From Spodoptera frugiperda (taxonomy: Eukaryota; Arthropoda; Insecta; Lepidoptera; Noctuidae), in NCBI RefSeq assembly GCF_023101765.2, contig NC_064213.1:12524001-12588000 (forward strand): a stretch of DNA of 64,000 bases. The letters are read 5' to 3'. The position numbers and the translations under genes are program-made. Positions within the stretch are counted from its first letter, which is position 1. Each line of letters begins with the position of its first letter. The notes beneath the pieces were generated by a model. That model did no database searches and had not been told where the DNA came from. It saw only the letters and a list, made by a program, of their open reading frames with translations. This document shows, in pieces, positions 1 through 11,200 of this stretch.

Positions 1-1080
1 TAAGGTAACTAGATACAGGCTTACTCAGTTTTCTGGTGCTAACCTGGGGCTTTAGTCTGCTATTACATTGGGTCAGAATGGTCGATCATTGAGCAGTGCA
101 AGAGAAACGGAGCTATGTAGGTTGTATAGCTCCGTCCCTCTTGCACAATTGTAATAGTAGACTAAGGCTCCTGGATAATTTAATCAATGACTTGTCTTAA
201 CAATCTACACTCATAAGTCATATCTAAAGAAAATTTTTTCCTTGATCAACGAATATGTTTGGGAATTTTCAGATTTACGAAAATTCTTAGTATAATGACT
301 ATAAATTTTGTAAATCCACGAAATCTGGGATTAACCTATGATGATGAATCGTATCGAATGTATATTGTTAATAGCGGGTGTTACATTATGTGCACATCTA
401 GGTACCAACTTCAACACCCAATCTTCAAATCCCTAAAAGGCCGGCAACATACTTTTTTAAGTGCAGAATATCATTCAATCACTTTCCCCCGCCTTGGCCG
501 AGCCGAGAGTGAGTGCCAGACTCTCTCTGACTAAAAATCACCCCGTCCCTACTCCTACATTTTTCTGGTGGAAAAATACCCTAAGGTAATCCGCTGCTCG
601 TTTGCCGTCCCTTCCTATTAAAAAAACTATACTTATCCCTCCCCCACCTATACTCCGAATAAGTGTATAAGTAATTCAATTCATAAAATTAATTACAATT
701 TCATAACACTGATGACAGGGCTCGTTAGTTCAAAGTACAACATGCAACATGCATTGTAAAATTTCCGTGATGTCGTTATAGTTTCCAATATCACCATAAT
801 GGATATTATAATCTTGGCACTCCCATCAGTAATGGTGTTTGTTTAGGTCGTTAAAATCCCATGAGGATCCACTCTTTTATATGGGCTAATCGAGAGTCAA
901 TATTATGTTTGCAGTTTGCATAGAGGTAATGGTTTTAAAAGGATTGTATAAATATGATGTACTATTGATCATATTACGTCGATTGTTATCGACCTATTTT
1001 CTCTTTGATTATTCTCTTATATCAATATATTTTAATTCAGTTTAGATTATGTTTTATATGGGATAATTTGAATAAAATCA
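1..1080. other. No gene seen; AT-rich with one LINE tail fragment
   Basis: Apart from the minus-strand LINE 3' UTR piece at about 480-600 I recognise nothing. The open frame at 259-534 runs into that repeat and is not supported as a gene. Positions 60-170 contain an imperfect inverted repeat (GAGCAGTGCAAGAGAAACGG region with CCCTCTTGCAC). Confidence 0.6.
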
Positions 1081-1308
1081 TACAGGGTGTAAGCGGAACG
1101 CTCCCGAAAAACGCCACAATTTGTTTATGTTTTTATAATTTTAATCGTTTTTGTGTTTGTATTATTCATGCTATATTAAAATTCAGCATTAGATTACAAC
1201 TATTATTACATAAAATAAACATTTAATTCTTTATTTTTTTTTAAATAATAGACGTTTTTTACCATCACCTGTTTGCGACGTTTGGGAGCGTTCCGCTTAC
1301 ACCCTGTA
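1081..1308. mobile_element. MITE with TA target site (Tc1/mariner type)
   Basis: It is bounded by TA on both sides. The left end CAGGGTGTAAGCGGAACG and the exact inverse at the right (1284-1306) give perfect terminal inverted repeats of 23 bp. The TA duplication and CAGGGTG end suggest a Tc1/mariner-derived non-autonomous element. No transposase is encoded; the open frame inside is by chance. A worn copy lies at about 42892-43105. Confidence 0.85.
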
Positions 1309-2249
1309 TAAAATTTTTACCACACTAAAAATAAAATATCCTGTATATCTTTTTTATGTTGGAAATGAGTCAGCGTTTGGCCAGAATCTTACCTTGTGGT
1401 AAGCGATTGCAGCCTACGATGAAGCACACGGATCTAAACTATCCCCCTATATATTTTTTTTGTTGATAAAATTAGATGTAGTACTCAACTTAAACGGGTT
1501 AGAAGTCTCACCCCTATCACATTGTATATATTTTTTAAAACGTATCTCCACACAAGGATTTACTCCTGTATCGTGGGTGCGTTTACAAACATACAAGTTC
1601 ACAGTCATACATAAGACACCCAGACCCGAAACAATAATTTGTGGATCACACAAAGAGTTGCTCCGTGCGGGAAATTTATATTGTTTTTATATTTATATTG
1701 TCTAATAATAAACAAAGCTATGTTTATTGAAAACATATTCATTGGGCTACATGAACAAAAATAACATAATATCAAGATTTTTATTCACCTATAATGGGGC
1801 CTTCCTTCTTCATAAAATAGTCGTTAAGATTTTATAGGCAATTCATTGGAGTATCGTAAAAAATCTTCAAGATAGGTGATTGACATTAATTGTGTGTGCT
1901 ATATAGGGTGAATTCACCTGTTTGTGTCCATCTCACAATATTCGCGTCATTGTTTCATAATTTTACGGATAGCCATGAATGTAAGATACTTAAAACGTTT
2001 AACATTTAAATAGAAGACACATGTGTAGTAAGTACTACTAATTTGGTGGTAGTTTTATTATGGTCGGGAATTTTCAAAGGGCGTTCCGTTATAAGAACGC
2101 GACCATTTCAGTGGATACAAACAGGCCAATTTACCCTAGTATAAGTTATTTATTTACGACTAGCATCTACCAGCGACTTCACCCTTGTTTTCGGGATAAA
2201 AAGTTTACTATTTTATTTAATTTTTTATTTGGAAGCAAACAATATATTT

Positions 2250-2400
2250 TCATCATCATCATCAGCCGAGAGACGTCCACTGCTGAACAAAAGGCCTCCC
2301 CCTTAGTCCTCCACGTAAAACGACAAGCTGCCACCTGCATCCACTGGCTCCCCGCGACTCTGACGATGTCATCGGTCCACCTAGTGCCAATAAAGAATAT
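2250..2400 (-). mobile_element. RTE-like LINE 3' end
   Basis: The minus strand reads TRW..DDIV-type C-terminal reverse-transcriptase sequence (visible: DDIVRVAGSQWMQVA) ending in CATCATCATC at the 3' tail. This is a very common lepidopteran LINE end. The rest of the element is absent. Confidence 0.65.
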
Positions 2401-2711
2401 ATATTCTGTCGATGGATCAGGTCAATCCCCTTACACAATTTACAAACCTCATTCACAAGTATCACGAAAGAGTATTAGTAGCCTAAACCAATATTGAAAC
2501 CGTCCGAGAATCGAACCGAGATTGCTATGTGGGTCAGTAAACGATACACGTACGTGTCTCAGCAAAAACACTTTTGCCCCTTTTTTATAATGATGTGATT
2601 CTAAGGACCGAGTCTGAAGTCTAGGGTTTCACTATCAGGTTGAGTAAAGTATTATTGAATAATTAGAGTGTCAGACTCTTATTGACTAAAAACCAGCCCG
2701 TTTCTACTCCA

Positions 2712-2912
2712 GCTTTTTAAGCCCAAATGGGGCCCAGTAGGGCTGATGCCTGATCTGGAGCTGCGGACTATCTAGCGGGTTTACCGGGGCTCCGGCTCGA
2801 AAAGCAGAAGTAGGAACGGAGTGGTTTTTAGTCTTTAAGAGTCTGACACTCCCTTTCGCCTCGCCCAAAGCGGAAGAAGTCATTGGATGATTTTCCCACC
2901 TCAAAAAAAAAA
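2712..2912 (+). mobile_element. R1-like LINE 3' UTR copy (5'-truncated)
   Basis: The order AGCTGCGGACTA-CTAGCGGGTTTACC, then GGAACGG-GTGGTTTTTAGTC, then GTCATTGGATGATTTTCCC and a poly-A tract matches the tail that follows a reverse-transcriptase remnant at 18920-19515. Similar 3' sequence and a terminal A-run mark it as a 5'-truncated insertion. Confidence 0.75.
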
Positions 2913-3009
2913 GGGTTTGACTATCAGGTTGTGTAAAGTATTATTGAATAATTAGAGAGAGTGGCAGACTCTTATTGACTAAAAACCATTCCGTTCCTAC
3001 TCCAGATTT

Positions 3010-3207
3010 ATGAGCCCAGATGGGGCCCAGTAGGGCTGATGCCTGATCTGGAGCTGCGGACTACCTAGCGGGTTTACCGGGGCTCCGGCTCGAAAAGCAG
3101 AAGTAGGAACGGAGTGGTTTTTAGTCAATAAGAGTCTGACACTCCCTCCTCGCCCAAAGCGGAAGAAGTCATTGGATGATTTTACCCCCCTCAAGAAAAA
3201 AACCCGA
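3010..3207 (+). mobile_element. R1-like LINE 3' UTR copy, near-duplicate of 2712-2912
   Basis: It repeats the previous copy with about 95 percent identity by eye, including the rare variant GAAAAGCAGAAGTAGGAACGG and the upstream TGAGTAAAGTATTATTGAATAATTAGAG-type flank. The flank is shared too, so this is a local tandem duplication of about 300 bp rather than two insertions. Confidence 0.75.
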
Positions 3208-3689
3208 TAGGCAGCTCCGGACTTATGAGACATATATAAGTATAGCTACAGTAAAACGATGATGAGTATGAGAGAAAAGCTTCATTATTCCAAAAGATCA
3301 TTGACACACGTGACTATTATTACGTCACGCGACATTTTCCATATTGTGTTGTATAAATATTCATTGCTTGTCCTGTCACTCGGTGTCACTTCGGTGACAC
3401 AGTGAAACTTTATTACCATACAAAATGTTACTTTTATTTTTCCAAAGAGTTATATTTTTGTCAGTTATTGCACAATGCTTTCCCATTTAATTCTCGTAAA
3501 GTTTTTTTTTTAGGGCAGCTTATCTTCTTTTCAGCATTTTTTTTTCTGACACATGATACCCAGACCCGAAACAACAGTTTGTGGTTCGTACAAAGATTTG
3601 CTCCGTGCGAGAATCGAACCCGCTACCCGCTGCGCGGCAGCCAGTTGCCCAGCCACAGCACCAACCGTGCAGTCATTAGATGATTTTCC

Positions 3690-5460
3690 CCCTTAAAAAA
3701 AGGTGACCATAATAGCATAACATGTAGAATATTTTTACATAACTATTCATAACATGACGTAATAATACTAAATTCATTCATTTGAGATATCGTGACTAGA
3801 TTTAAGCCACGATAGACGCTTTCCTTGCGATGTGAGTCATGAGTGCAATGCAAGTCTTTTTTTAGGGCAGCTTAACTTCTTTTCAGCATTTTTTTTCTGT
3901 ATCATGGGTCCGTTTACAAATATGCATGTCCACATACACATGACACCCGGACCCGAAACAACAGTTTGTGGATGACACAAAGAGTTGCTCCGTGTTACGA
4001 AACCGCTTACGTGAATGTAGTGATCCTTGATTTTATTTTGGTATTACTTCTTAGAAATCAATTAGGAAGTCGTGAACTAACATGACTAATTTAATTGTAC
4101 ATTGATGTTATCTATGGTCTATATACGTAATCCCAAAAAAGCAGCTAAATATTTCTTAGAAGCCGCATTTATTTTTATTTTATTTTATTGGAGCAAAAAC
4201 AGTTACATGCCAAGCTTAACTAAAGATTAGCACAATACTTATCGAAACAGGTATTACATAATTAATTCAATGTCTGTGTCACTACACATGTAACTCACAC
4301 CATTGTCCACGAATACACAAAAAAGAGATAAAAGAAAACAGACATAGAGTGTGCATCTCAAAAGACTTACTAAAAAGAGTAAAAATATAATATTTATAAT
4401 TATATTATATACTTAAGATTTTAGTGCGGTATACGGTAGTTTCCCACTAGTCAAATTCAAATACTTTTATCGAAATGTCAAAAACGTTACTTTTCTATGA
4501 ATTTTGTAGGAGATCGCAACTTATGACGTCATAATTTTTTGCGACAAATAGCATACTTCTTTAAAATTTGCTAGAAAAGTTAATAAATAAGTATATCGTC
4601 AAGTTAATGAATGAAAACTACGATTATTTTGGGATATTTTATAGCATTGAAAATGTCAAAATAATAATTTATTTTTTACCTAGGAAACTACCCAATTGCG
4701 TCTTGTATTACCCTGAATCACAAGTCATCACATGATCGGGTCCGAGTGACTCAGTAGGTACTAATAATAATTGGTAGGTAGTAATAATAATTGATAGCCA
4801 ATGCCAATCAAGACATATATTTATTATCTTTATAATTATATTAATGTAGCAGGAAAATTGAAAATTCTGCTGTTTTACAAATAGGCTAGTCGTTTAGAAA
4901 ACTAGGGGCGTTTTGCAATATAACGACTGATCGATTAGCTGAAATGAATACGGCCGAGTCTAAATCCGCCAAAGTGCTTTCGGTGATATGTGTTACTCAA
5001 CATAATGTATTGTTACAACCTGCATGAAAAGTTTTAAGTTTTCGTCATGGGTGACGTAATTTTCCAGGGTGGTAAATCCGATAGTGCTGTCAAGATGTAG
5101 GTAACCACAGATGAATGAATGCTGCTGCATGAAATTCGACACATACGCATGTAGGAAAATTAAAAATTTAATGTAACGGTCATTATACATTTACGTTTTC
5201 ACAGCACCATTGGTTCAACCACACTCGAACACCATGAAAACAAAATCTATGACAACTATGTTGATAATATTTTGCAGTCCCTATCTTGGCGCTTTTATGC
5301 GGATTTCAGCATAGTATTCATGAAGAAGCCAAGTTAGAGAAGGAAGATTGCGGTAGTTTTAGCTGGTAAGAGTCCAAAGTTCCCTCAATGTGGGGAAGTA
5401 CATGAGGATTTGCATAGCGTTACAAAAAAAAAAAAATAAAACCGTAATTTAAAAAACTAA
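3690..5460. other. No gene seen; SINE-B fragment and AT-rich sequence
   Basis: A SINE family-B fragment lies at 3895-3995. The remainder is AT-rich. An open frame at 4993-5190 on the minus strand has no recognisable features. Confidence 0.5.
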
Positions 5461-5462
5461 AA

Positions 5463-5732
5463 ACCCGACTGCGTTTCTTTATAATATGTTTTTTTTTAAA
5501 TAAAATTGAAGGACTTTGGACCCATTCTAAATGTGAAGACTTAGTTAGGGCACATACGGCTTAGGCTTTCTAGAATGGGTCCCAGTGTCACTCTCACAGT
5601 AAATACAAATCTAACGACACCTCTCAAGCCAAAATTCATCGAGCCGTTTAGTCTGTAGATCGTGCCAAACGGCCAATTATACATACATACTCTCGATAAA
5701 CATAACCCTCCTTCTGGCGCCGTCGGGTAAAA
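5463..5732. mobile_element. Short DNA element with CCCGACTG ends
   Basis: The left end is ACCCGACTGCGTTTCTTT and the right end TTCTGGCGCCGTCGGGTA, giving short inverted ends about 270 bp apart. Inside are GACCCATTCTAAAT and CTAGAATGGGTCCCAGTG. A related, rearranged and reversed copy spans 11323-11985. The open frame on the minus strand here is element-derived. Confidence 0.6.
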
Positions 5733-5954
5733 AAATGCAGACAATTCATGACTACAGACTTAGGATATGCGCACTTGACATGTTAAGTCACTCGATATTA
5801 ATTTTAAATTAATGAACAATAAAGTGGCCAATTGGAATTTTACCTTGAGTGAGACGCAACAAATAAATTTACGAATCTGTTAGGTATTCCAAATATTTAT
5901 TGACGTACGTATGAAGGTATTGCATGTGATTTGATAATTGAATCGAATAAATGA

Positions 5955-6235
5955 ATCGAATGGGCCGGCTCGACCGGAGTGATACCACGGCCTCACAGAA
6001 AACCGACGTGAAACAACGCTTGCGTTGTGTTTCGTTGTGTAAGTGAGGTTACCGGAGGCCCAATTCCCCCTTCCCAATCTTCCCAATCCCCGATTCCCGA
6101 ACAACAAACCTTAAATTCCTAATCCCCAAAAAGCCGGTAACGCCTCTGGTGTTTCAAGTGTCCATTGGTGGCGGCGATTACTTACCATCAGGTAATACGT
6201 CTGCCTGTTTACCGGCGTGTTTCATAAAAAAAGTG
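5955..6235. repeat. Dispersed noctuid-type repeat (GGCCGGCTCGACC family)
   Basis: Order: GGCCGGCTCGACCGGAGTGA, ACGCTTGCGTTGTGTTTCG, CCCAATC-type poly-C tract, AACGCCTCTGGTGTTTCAAG, TTACCATCAGGTGATCCGTC. A second copy follows at 6262-6500. Other copies: 12050-12340, 14670-14935, 14940-15062, 34140-34400, 50090-50300, and the one split by the Transib element. Open frames over it (for example around 5880-6107) are not genes. Confidence 0.85.
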
Positions 6236-6261
6236 TGTTAGAGCCATGCTTCGACACGAAC

Positions 6262-6500
6262 GGGCTGGTTCGACTGAAGTGGCAATACAGCCTCACAGGA
6301 AACCGACGTGAAACAACACTTGCGTTGTGTTTCGTTGTGTCAGTGAGGTTACCGGAGGCCTACTTAGTCTTGTACCCTAAAATTCCTAACCCCTAAAAGG
6401 ACGGCTGCGGCACTTGTAATGCCTCTGCTATTTCGGGTGTCCATGAGCAGCGACAATTGCTTACCATCAGGTGATCCGTCTGCTCGTTTACCGGTTTACA
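6262..6500. repeat. Dispersed GGCCGGCTCGACC-family repeat, second adjacent copy
   Basis: Same block order and orientation as 5955-6235, with GGGCTGGTTCGACTGAAGTG at the start. It is more diverged and lacks the CCCAATC tract. Confidence 0.8.
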
Positions 6501-6509
6501 CCACCAAAA

Positions 6510-8143
6510 AAACTTTGATATATGTGGACCAAAAATGGGTTTTCTTACCGTGCTAAAATTTGATAAATGTGTCTTATTTCTAAGAAGATGCATTATTGTT
6601 TAAACAAACTTAAACATTTGCCATTGGGAATCCCAAGTAGCGTAGTCTGAAGTTAATACCAATATACTCACTCCTTATTAGGTTTTATCTAATAAGGAGT
6701 GAGAATATCCGCCAAGTCGAGCAAAAAAAAAAATCGGCACGGCCGTACTATCCTTTTCTCGAAGCCATTCAGACCAATTTCAACCGCCTATAACTTTGTT
6801 GTGGATAAAATAACAAACCTAAATTTGCAGATACTAAGCAGGCATTGTACAAAGTTGGTATATTTTAATTTTCATTAAATTTTAATTAGTAGTTTAATAA
6901 TTATAACTTGTCTAAGTTTCGAAATTTATTTTTTTTATTTTACTGACTGATCATCAGAAGTTTAAGGCACTTCTAGCAGACATAGAAGGTTGAAATTTGG
7001 AATTTAGAATACAATTAGTGTTTAGTACTTATATATACATTTGAGAAAACTGGACCGAATCTACAAAATTATAGATTTTTGCCTTAATTTAAGTATTAAA
7101 CACTAAGTGTACACTAAATTTGAAGCTTCTATGTCTGTTAGAACATTCTGTTTGAACTTTCTCTCTTTTCACTGACATTCTACGCCGTAATGTGCATCTC
7201 TGCCTACCCCTTCGGAGTAAAAGTGACTTTGCATATATTAAAAGTAATCTCAACGTAATTTGACAATACGACAAGTCAAAGTACTCATAAAAATCTATTT
7301 ATTTATTTATTTCACTTCCATACAGGTAAAATTCTTATAAAGTACGCCCCATAAAACCGTTGCAATAATTTGACTGGGGGTCGAGTCTCTAGACAAATAT
7401 ATTTAAGTATAATATCATAAGTTGTTGTTATAATTATGTATATTAAACATTTCCTTCTATTCTACTACTTTCACCAATGACATACATTACAATGCCAAAA
7501 AAGGTAGTGTTTATTAGACTAAACGGGGACTTCCTTAGTACTATATTTTTTCTCGGACTACACTTAAATACATTAATAAATTATGTAAATTGGAATCAGT
7601 TCGTGTTGTATACCTATCAGAAGTGCACCCATAGGTACCAGGTAGTACCGGTCACTGGAATTGTCAGTCACAGATAGAACTCTGAATTTCAATGGACCCG
7701 AAGCTGACGCCACTGCGCCAGATCGGCGCCTAGTTGATTTGTATATGATACCTATTTTATTTGTTATACTTGTTATGTATGCCGTATATGCAATTAAAAT
7801 TTTGCAAAATTGGCAGTTTTTTTTGGCGAATAATCACCACATTTTAATAAATTAGAGAACACAATGACATTAAAATAATATAAATGTTTATTCATACGAT
7901 TTTTTATCTCGAAAATTAAAACGAATAACTTCTGCCTAAACTTACGCGGATGAAGTTGGAGGAAAAAGATATACTTGTTAATTTTTTTTAAGTAGTTTCT
8001 AGATTATATTTTGACGTACGTAACTATTAAATAAATAACAAATGAAAGAAACAACCAAGCTTCTCTTCTATTGTCAAACAAAAGGTCTCCCTAGTTCTGT
8101 TTCTTTATGTGTTTCTTACTTTTAAAGTTTTATTTGTTCACAG
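6510..8143. other. No gene seen; possible unrecognised upstream cyclase exons
   Basis: It contains a LINE 3' tail at about 7295-7380 and a dispersed fragment at 6620-6730. The preceding exon of the cyclase gene must end with two bases of a codon before an AG|GT-type donor. I could not find a convincing one. Confidence 0.4.
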
Positions 8144-8266
8144 AGCGAGTATAAACGCGGGTACTTCGATGACAGAGGCTGTGGAATGGTATACGAATGC
8201 TAATGCAGCTCTGCTCAGCCACCTCACGAAAGAGATTAAAGATACAGACAGCAGTACCATATGGAG
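8144..8266 (+). CDS. Guanylate cyclase exon A: NIT-like region, first visible part
   Basis: The exon follows the acceptor TTCACAG and ends at donor AG|GTATGT. It opens with the last base of a split codon, so at least one coding exon precedes it. It encodes about 40 residues of amphipathic helix (MTEAVEWYTNANAALLSHL), as expected for the middle of the NIT helical bundle. Confidence 0.85.
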
Positions 8267-11200
8267 GTATGTATTTATCAATAAAATGATAAAATTATAT
8301 GTAAGTAATAATAATATATGTATATATATACCATGCTTGACCATGCTCCCGCTACTGTTCGGCTCCTATTTTTATATTTTTTATATTTTAAAAGTATATA
8401 TAATGTTTAAAAATATAATTATAGAGTATTTTAAATATATATATATATATATGGAAGCTAATATGTATATATTACAATTTATGTATTTAAATAAATAAAT
8501 TTAAATATCGTAATAGCCGGATGTGAAAAAACATAATCATATGTACCTAGATGGAAAACGAATCGAATGCTGTTATTAAAATTTAGGTAATTTTTTTTTA
8601 ATCGTATTTTAAGCTGAAACTTCGTGTAGAGATTCTATTTAACCTGTATTCATAAGCGCTTCTTGATGTATATGGGTATTTTGTTACACGCTGTATATAT
8701 GGAAGCTAATATGTATACAACGTGATAGGGGTGAGACTTCTAACCCGTTAAGGCTGAGTACTACAGCTAATATTATCGACAAAAAAAATTATATGGGGGG
8801 TTGAACCCCCAATTGAAAATATTGAAAAATAGTGATTTTTTCGGTAAAAATAATTCACAAATGATTTTTTTTCTCTCCAAAACATTATCAAACATATGAA
8901 AAAAGTAATAAATTAGTTAGCCAAGGTTATTAGCTACCGTTTGTCGTTTTTTTTTTGTTTCTACGACGCATACAACCTTTGATATCAAAAAAAGTAAAAA
9001 AAATATTAAAATAGCCCTTTTAGGGGAGGGGCCATTCGATCCCTTCGACCCCCGACTTTTTCGATCACCTAGATGGTACTCAGCAACGGGTTCGTCTCAC
9101 CCCTATCACATTGTATATTACAATTTATATATTTAAATAAATAAATTTAAATAATTAAATATCGAAAACGAATCGAATGCTGTTATTAAAATTTAGGTAA
9201 TATTTGAATTGGCACGCGTTGACAAAATTATTACCTTATTTGGTCAACACCGGTGCAACGCGCGTGACTAATATTTGATGGAAGCACCCGAGGAGTTTTC
9301 CTCAGTAGTAGTATGTGACTAAAATACCATTTTTATAGCTCAATTTAGTTGAATGAACTATTGAACTCATTGTTTTTAACCACAAAGTAGTTGATAGGTA
9401 TATGATTATAGCAAACCGCAATTAGTGGTTTCACATTGATCGGATGATTACCACATGTCACTATGTGCTGCCCTCTAGGCAGTGTCAAATCTTTTTTGTT
9501 CTTTGTTTTTTTAAGCGTTGATAAGCCTGCGTTTGGCCACCAACCCGCTTACTGCCAGAACGGCGAAGCGAAGATTTGGCTGAAGATGAAGCATACTGAC
9601 TTAAACAGTCCCTATTCACTTTAAACTTGAAATACCCGGGTTATATTTCTCAGTAAAAATATAAGTCACATTGATGTGTAATTGAGCCGAAAAAGGTTTG
9701 ACATGCAATAATTTATAGATATGCATATTAGTATGCAAAGCTATGTATTACGACTACTAATTAAACAACGTGTTAATGACCGAACAGGAAACATTAGTAG
9801 TTATGCAAACTTGAGTAATCTGTCCGCGGCGCCAAGACCGAAAGTGGCATATGACTCACGAAGAAGGTCGTACAACGACTTTCGAAGGCCGCAAAAAGCA
9901 TTGGAACATAATGACAAAAGACTTCCATTCATTAATTTCCTCTTGTTAGATTTATACTTTTATAAGGAGTATTTTTTTTTTATTTCCATACTTTTATTTA
10001 AAGTTCTCTAAAATTACATTTTTAAATACTACTTTATAAAATAAAATATTGAATAATATAAAAAAAGAAGCTAACCAGTAGCAGGAGCATGGTCCAAGCT
10101 ATTGGTGGTTAGGGCTCCAGAGACAGAAACCTCCTCACAATATGTGCCGCTTCGAGGAGTACTGCTTTCTGCATCAGGCCCTTGATCCATCCGCCCAACG
10201 CTAGTTTCCTAAGTATTTTTTATTATTATGACGCATACGGATCACCTGATAGTAAGCAATCGGCGCCGCCCATAGAAACATGCAACAAGTGTGGATTTAC
10301 AAGATGCTGCCAGTCTCGAGGATTGGGAATTTGTGAATAGGGGATTTGGGGATAGAGGAAGAGGGAAACTGGGCCTCCGGTGTCCTCCAGGTTGTTTCAC
10401 GCCAACGCCGGCAAAATAAGCAGCCAGTTATTAAGTATAGTATTATAAGTTTAAGACAAATGTAATTATTATAATAATACGAGGTAATATGGTATTCGTA
10501 TAGAGTTGTGATGTCATATGATTACTCTATTGTTATCATATACATCAGCCAAATTGACTCAGTTATGCAAAATTAATTGTTTTCCTTATACTTTCCGAAA
10601 CGATAGCTAATACGCATAATTATGGTGACTAAGACAGTGTTCGCGAGAGCTACACTTCCTGTCGTTAGCGAATGCAAATTTGATATTGGCAAGATTGTAT
10701 AATTTTATAATAGCGCGAGATTTTGCTTAAGACCCAATTTGGTGGGATTTGCATTCCCTATTTGTGATACAAATCCACCTTATTTTTGAGAAAATCATCC
10801 AATGACTTCTCCCGTTTAGGTGAAGCGAGAAGGAGTGTCAGACTCTTACTCACTAAAAACCACCCGGTACCTGTTATTGCCATTTAATTTTGTAAGTTGC
10901 ATTGAAATGTCGTGGACCTCAGGAATTATCCATTTGTCGCCTTTTCGACGATGTCTTAATTTTTTTAGTGATAAATATTAATAAAAAAAACATAATAATA
11001 AAAAAAAATATTATGTATTCGATTGGTAACATAACTTAAACTAACATGAATCAAATGTTATACCGTACATAATATCATTATATAAAAAAATATACGACGG
11101 CGTCTTAGTGAGGATGCGTCATAAATATTGAATCAGTAATTTTATTGTTGATAATTAATTTGTCGAAAAGATGTAACATAACGTACTAAAATCATTTGTA

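Noticed and set aside
259..534. A 91-codon open frame
   Set aside because: Its second half is a LINE 3' UTR copy on the other strand. No domain, signal peptide or promoter is seen.
2060..2497. A 145-codon + strand open frame
   Set aside because: Its second half is the antisense of an RTE-like LINE end. The first half has no recognisable feature.
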